From NCBI RefSeq assembly GCF_003611035.1, contig NZ_CP030033.1, positions 930,001 to 994,000 of the forward strand: 64,000 nt of DNA, written 5' to 3'. Positions 50,431-58,714 of this stretch are shown in pieces. The notes beneath the pieces were generated by a model that ran no database searches, was not told the origin of the DNA, and worked only from the letters and a program-made list of their open reading frames with translations. The DNA is from Cryobacterium soli (lineage in GTDB: Bacteria; Actinomycetota; Actinomycetes; Actinomycetales; Microbacteriaceae). The number at the start of each line of letters is the position of its first letter. The first letter of the stretch is position 1. The translations under genes and the position numbers were made by a program.

Positions 50431-53400
50431 TCATGGGCGGCTGGACAATATCGATTCAGTGAAGCGCACGCGGTCCTCTTCTTTCAAACTACTCACCAAC
50501 TGAAAGTAGTATTCAGCGGCTTGGTCGAACTGAGTTGCTCGTGCCAGATATTCAAACCCCAATCGGAGAGCGTCGAAGAGAGCCTGCGACTCAACGCCTC
50601 GATGCTCCACTCCTGCACGAAACCCCTCAACGACGAAAGGTAGCGTGTCAGCGGTTAACCAAGGCTCGTTGAGAATCAATTTGCTTAGGTGTCCGAGATT
50701 GCTTTCTTGTGCATCTGGGGTGCTGGTCACATTCACCATCCAAGCACTGAGGCAAAATGCCCAGTCTCGGATCGCATCCGGGTTGCCGGACGCAGTAGAC
50801 ATCGCCGCAAGCGCAAAAGTCACCCGCGCGCTTGCTTCGTCCCCTGTCGCGTGCAAGTAGGACGCGGCAACAGAGTGCGCTTTCTGCCCCTGGAGTGTCA
50901 GTGATAGCTCGAGCATTGACTTGGAAAAGGGAACAGAAACATAGAAGTTGGCGACTAGGGTCGCGTCGGCGACGTCAACCATCGCTTCGGCGAGCACGTG
51001 GTCCTCGCGCAAATACTTAAGCAATTCAAGGGTCCCGAACGATTGGACCCCCATAGAATCCGCAAGCTTTCGCAATGCTGTGTCGTCCGCCCAGAGAATC
51101 AAACCGTCCGCCGCCGCGATGTCAACCGCAGATAGCCACACCCCCATGGCGTCGTGGTCCTCAGTCCGAGGGAAAGTCACAAGCTCGGTGTGAGGTAGCC
51201 TCACGACAGCCTTGAAGGCATCAACAGTTCGTTGCGCTAGTCGAAGCTGACTAGCTGCGGCGTCGTCGTCGATCAGCTCGAACCGCGGCGCTCTCCCCGC
51301 CTGAGCGGGCACGAAAGCGAGTCCGGAAACCCGTTGCAAACTTCTATGGCCTTGTTGGCTGTCCAAATACTGTTCGTTTGTTGCGACCAGGCTGGGGATA
51401 CTGCCGAATATCATGGCGCCCAAGTCGTCGGGCAGAAGGCTCCGCGTGAAAGCCGCGGTTGTGTCAATGACCACGCGCTGGCCGCCCATTGCGGCTACTA
51501 GAGCGCGGCGCTCTGTCGTTGCGTTCCACGCGCTCGCGTAACGGGCTCCAGAAGCGCGCAGAACGATCGTCTCCGCATACGTGCGACCATGAATCTCAGT
51601 CGATGCTCCGATCGGGAACTCTCCAGACGCAATCCTGGCATCGAACTCGGAAGTGTCGGGCCGCTCCCCAATTGCCTGGACTATCGAATCGATAGGATTC
51701 TCGAGATCGACTTCGATAGGTATGAAGTATCCGGCGTCCGGGAAGTCCTTAAGGTATTCAGCGAGGAAGTTGGACTCAGCCGGCTGGTCAATTTCCTCGT
51801 CCTGATCGGTTGGTGCTTGGAAGAGAAGGGCGGTCACGATTCGTCGACGAATTGTTTCTTCAAGAGCCCACTCTGATGCCAGCACCACCAGGTCAGCCTC
51901 CGTTCCTACCTGGGCTCCGAATTCGTCAAGGAGGTCGATCCAGACCATCACCTGCCACTCGTCCGTGGGGTGCGGTCGACCGTGCGTATTCCAAGTTTCC
52001 AAGGCCTCGGACCTGTCACCAACATGAAACTGGCATATGACAAGTGCCCATATCGCGGACGGATTTCGCGGTTCACGCTCGACAAGGCTCGAAGCTGATC
52101 TCGCTGCTGCCTCCCAGTCTTTCAGCGTCGAGTAGCACTCGACCAAGAGCCGATTCGCGCTCTTGTGGCCGCCCCATCCGGAGGTAGCAGCCAACAGCGC
52201 CGAGTTAATAGCGTCGATCGCCGATGCCGTCTCACCGGCTTTTTTTGTGTGCCAGGCAAGCTGCATCCAAAGGTCCGCGTCATTCCATCGCTGAGCGCCT
52301 TCACGAAGCAATTGGGCCGCGTTCGAGTTGTCGCCATTTTTCTCGAAGTATTGGACCAGGATCATAAGCATGCGGCTTGATGATGCTGCCGAGGACCGAG
52401 CTTGCTGAACTGACCCCTGCTCCTTTGAATACAGTGCTGCGATGGTCCTTAGCTCCGATGCCACCTTCTGGTTCTCAACAGCGAGCTCGGCAATGTATGG
52501 ATCGGAGATGCCTAGGAACGCCAACTGCAAGCAAGCGTCCGCTTTCTCGTTTCCGTTGTCGGTTGAGGCGAGTGCCTTTCTCCAAAGATCGGCAGCCAGA
52601 TCACTGTCCCCATCCTGCTCCGCGAGCAGGGCGTCAATTCGCGTGCGCTCGTAAGCCGTCGCTGTTGTGTCCTTAAGTAGTGCTTTCGCTTCGTCGACGT
52701 CACCTCGATCTGCGGCCATCATGGCAAGTTGGACCCGCACCTCCGGCGCGACTGCCTCAGCCTCCGTCGCTTCTCCGTTTGGCGGAAGTTTTGCCAAACT
52801 GGACGCTCCTTCTGGGTCGGAAAGCAGGCGTCTTACATGCATAGCCTTGGCTACTGCCGCGCCGCTGGAGAACCCCCATCGGCGCCGATTGTCTCGAACC
52901 GTGAGCAATGTGGCCAACGCCTGAGAGAGATCGTTCGAGCGGAGAGCCGATGCCGAATTCCCGTCACGGAAGACCATAGCTTCTGCTGCGATCATTCCGC
53001 CCGAACTCGAGCCGAATGTTTCGAGAGCCTCTCGTCCGAACTGAATCGCGGCATCAAAATCCATGTCTTGGCAGGCCATGCGGGCTTGGATTGTTAACTT
53101 GGCAGAAGTCTCCGCGCTCGTTAATGGTCGCCATTCGGCGACAATCCTGACGACTCTGTCTCGATCCTTGTCCAAGTCCGCCAAGGCAGCATCCACCAGC
53201 GGATGTGGTGATGCGCCTTCAAGAATTGCTCTCGCGGCTTTCTCATCGTGTGGCTTGATCCACATCTTTCGGACCGTCCAGTAGCCGGCTGACGACACCC
53301 CATCGTCTATTGCGTCTTTGTAAAACGTGTCGGCCGCCTCGTCAACGCGCAGGTCTTGTGAGTACTGGCCGAGCCAAGCGTTTACTTCAGGTGGAGCAGA

Positions 53401-54111
53401 TTCCAGGAATCGGGGGGTGGATGTTGCCCAACCGCGGAGAAGCTCGGGGATGCCACCGGATCTGTCCATCCGGCCTATCACCTCTGCCATGCCCGGCCAA
53501 CTTGCTTGCAGGGACGCCGCCTCCTGCGCTCTGAGTGGATGCAAGTTCTCGAGCCGATGCTCGAACAGGGCGACGTCTGTAGAGCGTTCGTCTAACTGAG
53601 CTCCGAGAGCCGCGGTGCTCTGATCGACCGTAGAGATTACTTGGGCATTGGACAATACCAGCGCCGACCCGACAGGCAGTCGGCGAAGATACGACTTCTG
53701 AACGAGTCGGAAGACCTGTTCTCCGCGCGCGTCACCCGGTGTGCCCGATGTCACCATTTCGCCGAATGCTCGAAAGGCCTCCGCCTTGGTCGCCGAGGAG
53801 TCCGTCTCAATCGCCGAGCGGAATTTGCCACTAACTAGCACCACGCGAAGCTGCTTCTGACTTATGTCGAAATCAAGCGCTTTGAGTGCGCGCTTGACAT
53901 CTCTGACGACAAAAATCTCTATCGTCAACGTTCGCCACAGCCATCCAAGGGGGCCTTTTAGACCAGCGAGGCCTTTCGCCAACGCAAAGACGTCGATCAC
54001 CCGTAATCCCCAATCGATCCGCTCTGGTCGAGCTCGCTGCGCTAAGGCTAGTGCTCTCCGTGCTCTCGCTTCAGCGAACGGCAGGCACTGACGCAACTTG
54101 GTTGCATGCAC
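50431..54111 (-). CDS. Giant helical-repeat protein with PIN-like nuclease domain
   Basis: A 1226-residue protein. Residues about 330-840 are TPR-like helical repeats (WRKALASTDNGNEKADACLQ, YFEKNGDNSNAAQLLREGAQ, WMQLAWHTKKAGETASAIDA). Residues about 875-1035 look like a PIN domain: the first Asp is in RVVIDTTAAFTRSLL, and the late acidic site is in GLILWADDTALRKLADSMG followed by the typical strand QSFGTLELL. The final 190 residues are helical again. There is no signal peptide. PIN domains cut RNA, and large TPR-PIN proteins are known from conflict systems. It lies upstream of the OLD/UvrD pair on the same strand and may be a third component or a separate system. Confidence 0.7.
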   Translation of the reverse strand: MHATKLRQCLPFAEARARRALALAQRARPERIDWGLRVIDVFALAKGLAGLKGPLGWLWRTLTIEIFVVRDVKRALKALDFDISQKQLRVVLVSGKFRSAIETDSSATKAEAFRAFGEMVTSGTPGDARGEQVFRLVQKSYLRRLPVGSALVLSNAQVISTVDQSTAALGAQLDERSTDVALFEHRLENLHPLRAQEAASLQASWPGMAEVIGRMDRSGGIPELLRGWATSTPRFLESAPPEVNAWLGQYSQDLRVDEAADTFYKDAIDDGVSSAGYWTVRKMWIKPHDEKAARAILEGASPHPLVDAALADLDKDRDRVVRIVAEWRPLTSAETSAKLTIQARMACQDMDFDAAIQFGREALETFGSSSGGMIAAEAMVFRDGNSASALRSNDLSQALATLLTVRDNRRRWGFSSGAAVAKAMHVRRLLSDPEGASSLAKLPPNGEATEAEAVAPEVRVQLAMMAADRGDVDEAKALLKDTTATAYERTRIDALLAEQDGDSDLAADLWRKALASTDNGNEKADACLQLAFLGISDPYIAELAVENQKVASELRTIAALYSKEQGSVQQARSSAASSSRMLMILVQYFEKNGDNSNAAQLLREGAQRWNDADLWMQLAWHTKKAGETASAIDAINSALLAATSGWGGHKSANRLLVECYSTLKDWEAAARSASSLVEREPRNPSAIWALVICQFHVGDRSEALETWNTHGRPHPTDEWQVMVWIDLLDEFGAQVGTEADLVVLASEWALEETIRRRIVTALLFQAPTDQDEEIDQPAESNFLAEYLKDFPDAGYFIPIEVDLENPIDSIVQAIGERPDTSEFDARIASGEFPIGASTEIHGRTYAETIVLRASGARYASAWNATTERRALVAAMGGQRVVIDTTAAFTRSLLPDDLGAMIFGSIPSLVATNEQYLDSQQGHRSLQRVSGLAFVPAQAGRAPRFELIDDDAAASQLRLAQRTVDAFKAVVRLPHTELVTFPRTEDHDAMGVWLSAVDIAAADGLILWADDTALRKLADSMGVQSFGTLELLKYLREDHVLAEAMVDVADATLVANFYVSVPFSKSMLELSLTLQGQKAHSVAASYLHATGDEASARVTFALAAMSTASGNPDAIRDWAFCLSAWMVNVTSTPDAQESNLGHLSKLILNEPWLTADTLPFVVEGFRAGVEHRGVESQALFDALRLGFEYLARATQFDQAAEYYFQLVSSLKEEDRVRFTESILSSRP

Positions 54112-54293
54112 GCCGACCCATATCCCTCATCGAGGTCGTCCACGGACTCAAGAGTCGCGCCCTGCACGCGACGATGCTCGCCACTCAGCTTGCGCTTCTC
54201 GAAATGGCCCAGCGCTACCTGCGTCTTTTCAGCGTCGAGATAAACTGCGATATCGTTTTCCCGGTCGAGGAGCGCGCTTACGGTCGGGCTCAC
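54048..54293 (-). CDS. Possible small protein upstream of the repeat protein
   Basis: An 81-codon frame starting GTG at 54293 (MSPTVSALLDRENDIAVYLDAEKTQVALGHFEKRK). It overlaps the first 64 bases of the large gene at 54111 in another frame. Its first 60 residues look protein-like, the tail less so. It could be a real small gene, or show that the large gene is read differently at its 5' end. I do not recognise a family. Confidence 0.35.
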   Translation of the reverse strand: MSPTVSALLDRENDIAVYLDAEKTQVALGHFEKRKLSGEHRRVQGATLESVDDLDEGYGSACMQPSCVSACRSLKREHGEH

Positions 54294-54346
54294 TGGAGTG
54301 AAGTGTGTTCACACTAGACGGTGCCACCACCGCGGCGGCACCGCGT

Positions 54347-55480
54347 TCAGTCTTCATGTTTCGCGAACGCGCGGTCGAGGAGCGCGGCGGTGGCCGGGTT
54401 CACGAGTTCGCTGCGTTGGACGTAGTGCATGACCGTGACCCTCGTGTCCGTATGGCCGAGCAGTTCGGCGGCGAGTTCGATGCTGGCGTTGTTGTTAACG
54501 GCGGTGGCGACGGTGCGGCGGAACATGTGCGGGGTTACCCCGTTGATGCCGGCTCCCTCGAGCACCTGGCGCAACTGTCTGCGCACGTTCCCCGTGGTCA
54601 GCGGCGTGCCGTCTCGGGATTGGAAGAGCAGGTCATCCAGGCCCATGCTGCCGACTTTGGCGAGCCGCCGGCGGACCGCGTCGGCGGTGAACGTGGGAAT
54701 AGCGACAACGCGAGTGGACTTGGCGGTTTTGGGGTGGTCCTGCCGGAAGGTCTGCTCGCCCTTGCGGCTGACGATGGTGCCGGCCAGGCGGATGGACGGC
54801 ACGGGGCTGGTGATGTCGACGTCCCGGCGGCGGATGGCGAGGACTTCGCCGATCCGGGCTGAGGTGCCGAGCATGACCTCGATGATGGCGCCGAGCTGGC
54901 CGTCGGGCTTGGGGCCGGAGGTGTGGTTGACGGCGCTTTCCCACTGGGCGATCGCCGCGCGGATCACATTGACCTCGGGGGCCATGAGCGCGGCCGGGAC
55001 GTGCGGCTCGCGGTGCAGCCGAGCGACGTGGTCCATGGGGTTCCGCGGCAGGACCTCGTGCCGCACCGCCAACTCCAGCGCCAGCCGCAGCACCACCCGG
55101 GCCTGTTTGGCGCGGTTGTAGGAGATCTTCGCGAGCTGCTTGATGAACTTGTCGCACCGGGCCACACCGATCTCCCGCAGCGCCAGGTGATCGAAGGCCG
55201 GTGAGACGAGAGTGCGCATGTTGCGCTCGTACAGGTTGCGGGTGGTCCGGGAGATTCGATCCTCCAGGTCGATGTCCTCCAACCAGTAGACCACCAGGTC
55301 GCGGAACAAGCTGTCCGGCGACAAGCTCGTGTCAGCAGGCTGGAACAGGTCCCGGTCGGCGAGCTTGGCCTTCAGTGCCCGTTCGGCGGCTTTGGCCGTG
55401 CCGCCGGTGCCTTGCACCAGGCGTGCGTGGCCGTCCCAGTCCCGGTAGCGAGTTCGTGCCTCGTAGCGTCCGTTCGGCAT
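54347..55480 (-). CDS. Tyrosine recombinase (integrase) of the tRNA-Pro element
   Basis: 377 residues from ATG at 55480. The N-terminal arm (RYEARTRYRDWDGHARLVQ) and SAM-like core-binding domain are followed by the catalytic domain with Arg in SARIGEVLAIRRRDVD, Lys in PKTAKSTRVVAIP, HMFRRTVATA and HTDTRVTVMHYVQ with the Tyr. All catalytic residues are present. Compared with the copy at 18660, one extra base near 55514-55516 shifts the first 20 codons out of frame (MPRQRL is now out of frame), so translation must begin at 55480. It lies beside the excisionase and tRNA-Pro and catalyses integration into that tRNA. Confidence 0.88.
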   Translation of the reverse strand: MPNGRYEARTRYRDWDGHARLVQGTGGTAKAAERALKAKLADRDLFQPADTSLSPDSLFRDLVVYWLEDIDLEDRISRTTRNLYERNMRTLVSPAFDHLALREIGVARCDKFIKQLAKISYNRAKQARVVLRLALELAVRHEVLPRNPMDHVARLHREPHVPAALMAPEVNVIRAAIAQWESAVNHTSGPKPDGQLGAIIEVMLGTSARIGEVLAIRRRDVDITSPVPSIRLAGTIVSRKGEQTFRQDHPKTAKSTRVVAIPTFTADAVRRRLAKVGSMGLDDLLFQSRDGTPLTTGNVRRQLRQVLEGAGINGVTPHMFRRTVATAVNNNASIELAAELLGHTDTRVTVMHYVQRSELVNPATAALLDRAFAKHED

Positions 55481-55541
55481 CTGGCGGGTGCTGATGTCGC
55501 CGAAGGTGCCGATGGGTCAATCGCTGCCGGGGCATCTCAGC

Positions 55542-55799
55542 TCACCGCCGATCGGTGCGCCTCGCCGCGCTGGAGGAGGGGTCCCGCTGTTGGGCAATCC
55601 AGGCCCGCACGTCGGAGATGGCGAACTTGAGGTGCTTGCCGAACCGGTAGGCGGTGGGGCCTTTGCCGTGCACCCGCCAGTCGTAGACGGTGGAGATCGG
55701 GATGCCCAGGTAGGCGGCCAGCTCGGCAACGTCCATCAGGGGCTCCAAGCCCCAGTCGTCGGTGGGAACAGAGGTTGGGTTCTCGTTGTGAATGCTCAT
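55542..55799 (-). CDS. Excisionase/AlpA-like small DNA-binding protein (copy 2)
   Basis: An 85-residue helix-turn-helix protein: LMDVAELAAYLGIPISTVYD, then WRVHGKGPTAYRFGKHLKFA and a C-terminal basic tail. It is nearly identical to the protein at 19209. It precedes the integrase gene and lies 150 bases from the tRNA end. The likely job is control of excision of the element. The start at 55799 is preceded by a T-rich leader, as in copy 1. Confidence 0.86.
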   Translation of the reverse strand: MSIHNENPTSVPTDDWGLEPLMDVAELAAYLGIPISTVYDWRVHGKGPTAYRFGKHLKFAISDVRAWIAQQRDPSSSAARRTDRR

Positions 55800-55946
55800 A
55801 CCCAGAAGGTGCGCACGAGAATCCCGGACGATCGGGAAGGACCGAAACCGACCTCAGCGCCCCGCACGGCAGGGCCGAAAAAGCGGCGGAAAGGGGCTGA
55901 AAGTGATGGGGTAGTGATGGGAACATCAAATCTCTTAACCAAAAAA

Positions 55947-55974
55947 GTCCCGGAAACCCTTGAGTTTCCGGGAC
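55947..55974 (-). terminator. tRNA-Pro terminator
   Basis: GTCCCGGAAAC (55947-55957) pairs with GTTTCCGGGAC (55964-55974); on the minus strand it is followed by TTTTTT (55941-55946). It starts three bases after the tRNA-Pro CCA and ends transcription of the tRNA. It belongs to the element side of the junction, replacing the original chromosomal terminator at 34892. Confidence 0.88.
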
Positions 55975-55977
55975 ATT

Positions 55978-56054
55978 TGGTCGGGCTGACAGGATTTGAA
56001 CCTGCGACCCCCTGACCCCCAGTCAGGTGCGCTACCAAGCTGCGCTACAGCCCG
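55978..56054 (-). tRNA. tRNA-Pro(GGG)
   Basis: On the minus strand CGGGCTG at the 5' end pairs with CAGCCCG near the 3' end, followed by discriminator A and an encoded CCA (55978-55980). The D arm GCGCAGCTTGGTAGCGC, anticodon loop CTGGGGG (anticodon GGG) and T arm GGTTCAAATCC are all canonical. Its 3' half (55981-56015) is the integration site of the element to its left. Confidence 0.97.
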
Positions 56055-56449
56055 CCGTGTTCCGGTGGATTCCCGAGGGGATCTACCGGAGACAACTGGA
56101 CTAGCTTACCGCGTCGGGAGAGGGGTTGCGTTCACTTTTGGGGGTTGGGGGGAGGTTGACATTGGTGGAGAGGGTTTTAGTGTCTACCGGAGACGGGGTT
56201 CCGGATCTCGACAAGCTGGATCAGCGGGTGGCGGCGTTGGGTGTCGAAGGGTGGCGGGGTCTCGACTGGCTCGACCGACGTGTGGGGGCGTTGGGTTCGA
56301 AAGGTTGCGGGGTCTCGACAAGCTCGGCCAACGAAGCGGGGACACAGGCCGGGGTGGGGGGATTCCCTGGTGGTACATAGGTTGTCCATAGGAACGGTGC
56401 GTAGCGTGACGCGAGGTCGTCACCGGCCGCTCATCAATCGAAGGAAGAT
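56055..56449. other. Intergenic region with short repeats
   Basis: No gene is seen. The stretch holds three degenerate copies of a GGTCTCGACAAGCTCGACC-type repeat at about 56213-56240, 56258-56284 and 56310-56338, with a longer period of about 54 bases including GCGTTGGGT. Such repeats are scattered between genes in many Microbacteriaceae. The region also holds the promoter of the tRNA-Pro and of the 56450 gene. Confidence 0.6.
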
Positions 56450-56986
56450 ATGTCCCAGAACAGCTCACGTCCCCTGTCCAAGTTCAACCTCGTCCTGGCG
56501 GTGCTGTGGCTGGTCGACCTGGTTGTGACCGTGGCGGGGTATCTGATCCTCACTTCCTCCAACGCCACCCAGGCCGAGTTCTACACCTCGCAGTCCTCCG
56601 ACTACGTGGCGTACTTCACCGCTCAGTCGGGCAGCAACCTGGGCGCCAACCTGCTCGCCGCCGGCGTGATCGGCTTCATCATCACCCTCGCTGCCCTCGT
56701 GGTGAGCCGGGCGATCACCAAGAGCGCCGCCACCGCTGCACCGGTTGATGCCGCGCACGACGAGCCCGACTTCGACTTCGACGACGACACCGACTTCGAC
56801 GCCGAGGAGACCGCCCCGGTCAAGGCCCGCGCCGCCGAGACCGGCACCGTCACGGCCAGCGCCACTGACGCTCCCGCCGACCTCACGCCGGCACCGTCCG
56901 TGCCCGCCGATGAGGTGGCCGCCGCTCCGGCCGGTGACGCCCCGACCGACGCCCCGTCGGGCGAAGAGCCCAACGCCACGCGCTAG
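56450..56986 (+). CDS. Small membrane protein with acidic, Ala/Pro-rich tail
   Basis: A 178-residue protein. Two membrane spans (FNLVLAVLWLVDLVVTVAGYL near 12-32 in part, and LLAAGVIGFIITLAALVVSRA near 70) flank a short loop. The tail from about residue 100 is low-complexity, first acidic (DFDFDDDTDFDAEET) and then Ala/Pro/Thr-rich. An actinobacterial uncharacterised family is likely; the loop could face outside. GAAGGA precedes the ATG. It is convergent with the GH18 gene, sharing the terminator at 57030. Confidence 0.7.
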   Translation: MSQNSSRPLSKFNLVLAVLWLVDLVVTVAGYLILTSSNATQAEFYTSQSSDYVAYFTAQSGSNLGANLLAAGVIGFIITLAALVVSRAITKSAATAAPVDAAHDEPDFDFDDDTDFDAEETAPVKARAAETGTVTASATDAPADLTPAPSVPADEVAAAPAGDAPTDAPSGEEPNATR

Positions 56987-57029
56987 ACGCTAAGCTCACC
57001 CTCACCACGCGCTTCGGTGCGGATGGGGA

Positions 57030-57065
57030 ATGCCCGGGATGGTGCCCTAACCACCACCCCGGGCA
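57030..57065. terminator. Bidirectional terminator between convergent genes
   Basis: ATGCCCGGGATGGTG (57030-57044) pairs with CACCACCCCGGGCAT (57051-57065) with one mismatch. It lies between the stop codons of the membrane protein gene (56986) and the GH18 gene (57101). Confidence 0.7.
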
Positions 57066-57100
57066 TATCTATGTTTGGGCCTCGCCGCCCAAAAACCTGT

Positions 57101-58714
57101 CTACTTTGGAAGGGCGTCGAGGAGGGTCTTGACCTCGGCGTCGGAGAGCGGCGCCCACGGCGAGCCGTCGGGGTTCGCGGCGGCGGCATCCGGGCTCTCG
57201 CCCTGGTTCCACCACTTGCTCTCGTAGGGCACGCCGTCGAAGAGGATCATGTCGTTCTTCTCGTACACGGCGGTGCCTTGCCATTCGGGGTAGGTGCCCG
57301 CGGGCAGGGTGGGCTTGGGGATGGGGGTCTCCCCCGGCAGCACCGGGCCGATCAGCACCCACGGCGTCTCCCATTCGTTGAGCACGGGGTTGTCGGGCAG
57401 GTCACCGCGGGTCCACCACTTGGTCTGGTAGACGTTCTTGTGCCAGACCACCTTGGTGCCCTCGAGGTAGGAGGCCTCCGCCGCCCAGATCGCGTACGGG
57501 CTGGTGGCCGGGTCGTCTTCAATCGAGTCGATCTCGTCGGCCTCGTCGGTGGTGACCGCCGCGGCAGCGGCAACCGGGCGGCCGGTGAAGCCGTCGCCCA
57601 GCAGCGCCACGAACTTCTCGTCGCCCTGGTCGATGCCGCTGCAGGAGTCCGAGACCCGTTTGACGTCGGCGTAGTTGGACCCGCAGGTGGTGTCCCGGTT
57701 GAGCGACCAGAGGGACATCCGGCCCACCTTCTGCTCCTGGGCGAAGGTGTTGAGCGCCTTCGCGTCGTCGAGGCCGAAGATCTCCCCCGCCACGTCGTTC
57801 TGGCCCACCATCGGCGTGATGCCGATCTTCTGCCACACCGTGGCATCCGTCAGCTCGGTGCCAGCCCGGCTGTACAGGGTGCCGATCTGCCGGTGCGCGG
57901 CGGTGACCCCGCGGATGGCGGCCTCCGCCATGGTCTCGTCGGCGTCCTTGCTGCTGCCGAAGTCCATGGTCATCAGGTTCACCCCGGCCAGGTCCACCTG
58001 GGCGTCGAGCATCGCCGAGACGGCGTTGGTGCCGTCTTCGGTGAGCCCGCCGGTGGCCACGGGCAGGGTCAGCCACACGGCGAGGTCCTCCCCCGCCGCA
58101 CGCCGGTCTGCCTGCAGTTCGGCGATCGCGGTGGCCCGGCGGGTCGCCGCGGCCGAATCGGTGAGGTTGGCGCCCTCGAGGTCGAGGTCGATGGTGGTCA
58201 CGTCGTACCGGTCCAGCACGGCGGCGTACGCGGCGATGAGCGCCTTCTTGTCGGTGCAGCCGGTGCCCAGCTCGGTGTTGAGCAGCCCGCCGAACGAGAC
58301 GACGATCTGGCCGCCGAGCTGCTTCACCCGGGCCAGGCGGCGGTCGAGGTCGAGCTCGTCCGACGCCTCGTCGAGGCTGAAGTGGGTGCCCCAGCTGGGC
58401 GCGCAGGCGTCGTCGGTGGCGGCGACGATGAAGGAGAGCACCACGTCGTTGCCGGCCAGGTCGGCCGTGGCCTCGAAGTCGTAGGTGGGGGTGGCCGTCA
58501 CGTCGACATACCCGGCGAACCAGGGGTCGTAGGCCTCGGCGGCCTGCGCCGACCCCCACCACTGCCAGCCGAGGTAGCCGCCGGTGGAGAGCGCCACGAC
58601 GAGCACGATGCCCAGGAACACCCGCACCACGGAGAGGCGACGGCGGGGCCGGTCGGACTTGCCGGGCGCGCCGGTCGTCACGGGCGCCATCGCGCCCGGG
58701 TTCACGGCGGTCAC
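57101..58714 (-). CDS. GH18 chitinase-like protein with carbohydrate-binding repeats
   Basis: A 537-residue membrane-anchored or secreted protein. The N-terminus is basic and followed by one span (VFLGIVLVVALSTGGYLGWQWW, residues 31-50 in part). The GH18 barrel has the catalytic DxDxE motif as TIDLDLEGANL near residue 173 and VSFGGLLNTE before it. Two CBM5/12-like modules follow: EGTKVVWHKNVYQTKWWTRG near 420 and EKNDMILFDGVPYESKWWNQ near 490. It overlaps the synthase gene by four bases, so it probably trims or releases the polymer made by that synthase. Chitin itself as substrate is not shown. Confidence 0.83.
   Translation of the reverse strand: MTAVNPGAMAPVTTGAPGKSDRPRRRLSVVRVFLGIVLVVALSTGGYLGWQWWGSAQAAEAYDPWFAGYVDVTATPTYDFEATADLAGNDVVLSFIVAATDDACAPSWGTHFSLDEASDELDLDRRLARVKQLGGQIVVSFGGLLNTELGTGCTDKKALIAAYAAVLDRYDVTTIDLDLEGANLTDSAAATRRATAIAELQADRRAAGEDLAVWLTLPVATGGLTEDGTNAVSAMLDAQVDLAGVNLMTMDFGSSKDADETMAEAAIRGVTAAHRQIGTLYSRAGTELTDATVWQKIGITPMVGQNDVAGEIFGLDDAKALNTFAQEQKVGRMSLWSLNRDTTCGSNYADVKRVSDSCSGIDQGDEKFVALLGDGFTGRPVAAAAAVTTDEADEIDSIEDDPATSPYAIWAAEASYLEGTKVVWHKNVYQTKWWTRGDLPDNPVLNEWETPWVLIGPVLPGETPIPKPTLPAGTYPEWQGTAVYEKNDMILFDGVPYESKWWNQGESPDAAAANPDGSPWAPLSDAEVKTLLDALPK

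Larger units (their letters stand above)
34942..56015. mobile_element. Integrative element in tRNA-Pro(GGG), about 21 kb
   Basis: The boundaries are a perfect 35-bp direct repeat, with integrase and excisionase genes at the tRNA-proximal end (54347-55799). The cargo includes a dihydrofolate-reductase-like gene, a GIY-YIG protein, an HTH/glycine-rich protein, DprA and HsdS remnants, a VirD4/TraG coupling protein, an SSB-like protein, and the UvrD/OLD/TPR-PIN block. I see no relaxase or VirB-type channel genes, so it is better described as a mobilisable or decayed conjugative element. Intergenic and unknown genes here are less GC-rich than the flanks. Confidence 0.82.

Noticed and set aside
50234..50434. 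66-codon minus-strand frame between the OLD gene and the large repeat protein
   Set aside because: No ribosome binding site, no recognisable domain, and Arg/Cys/Pro-rich text typical of chance frames.
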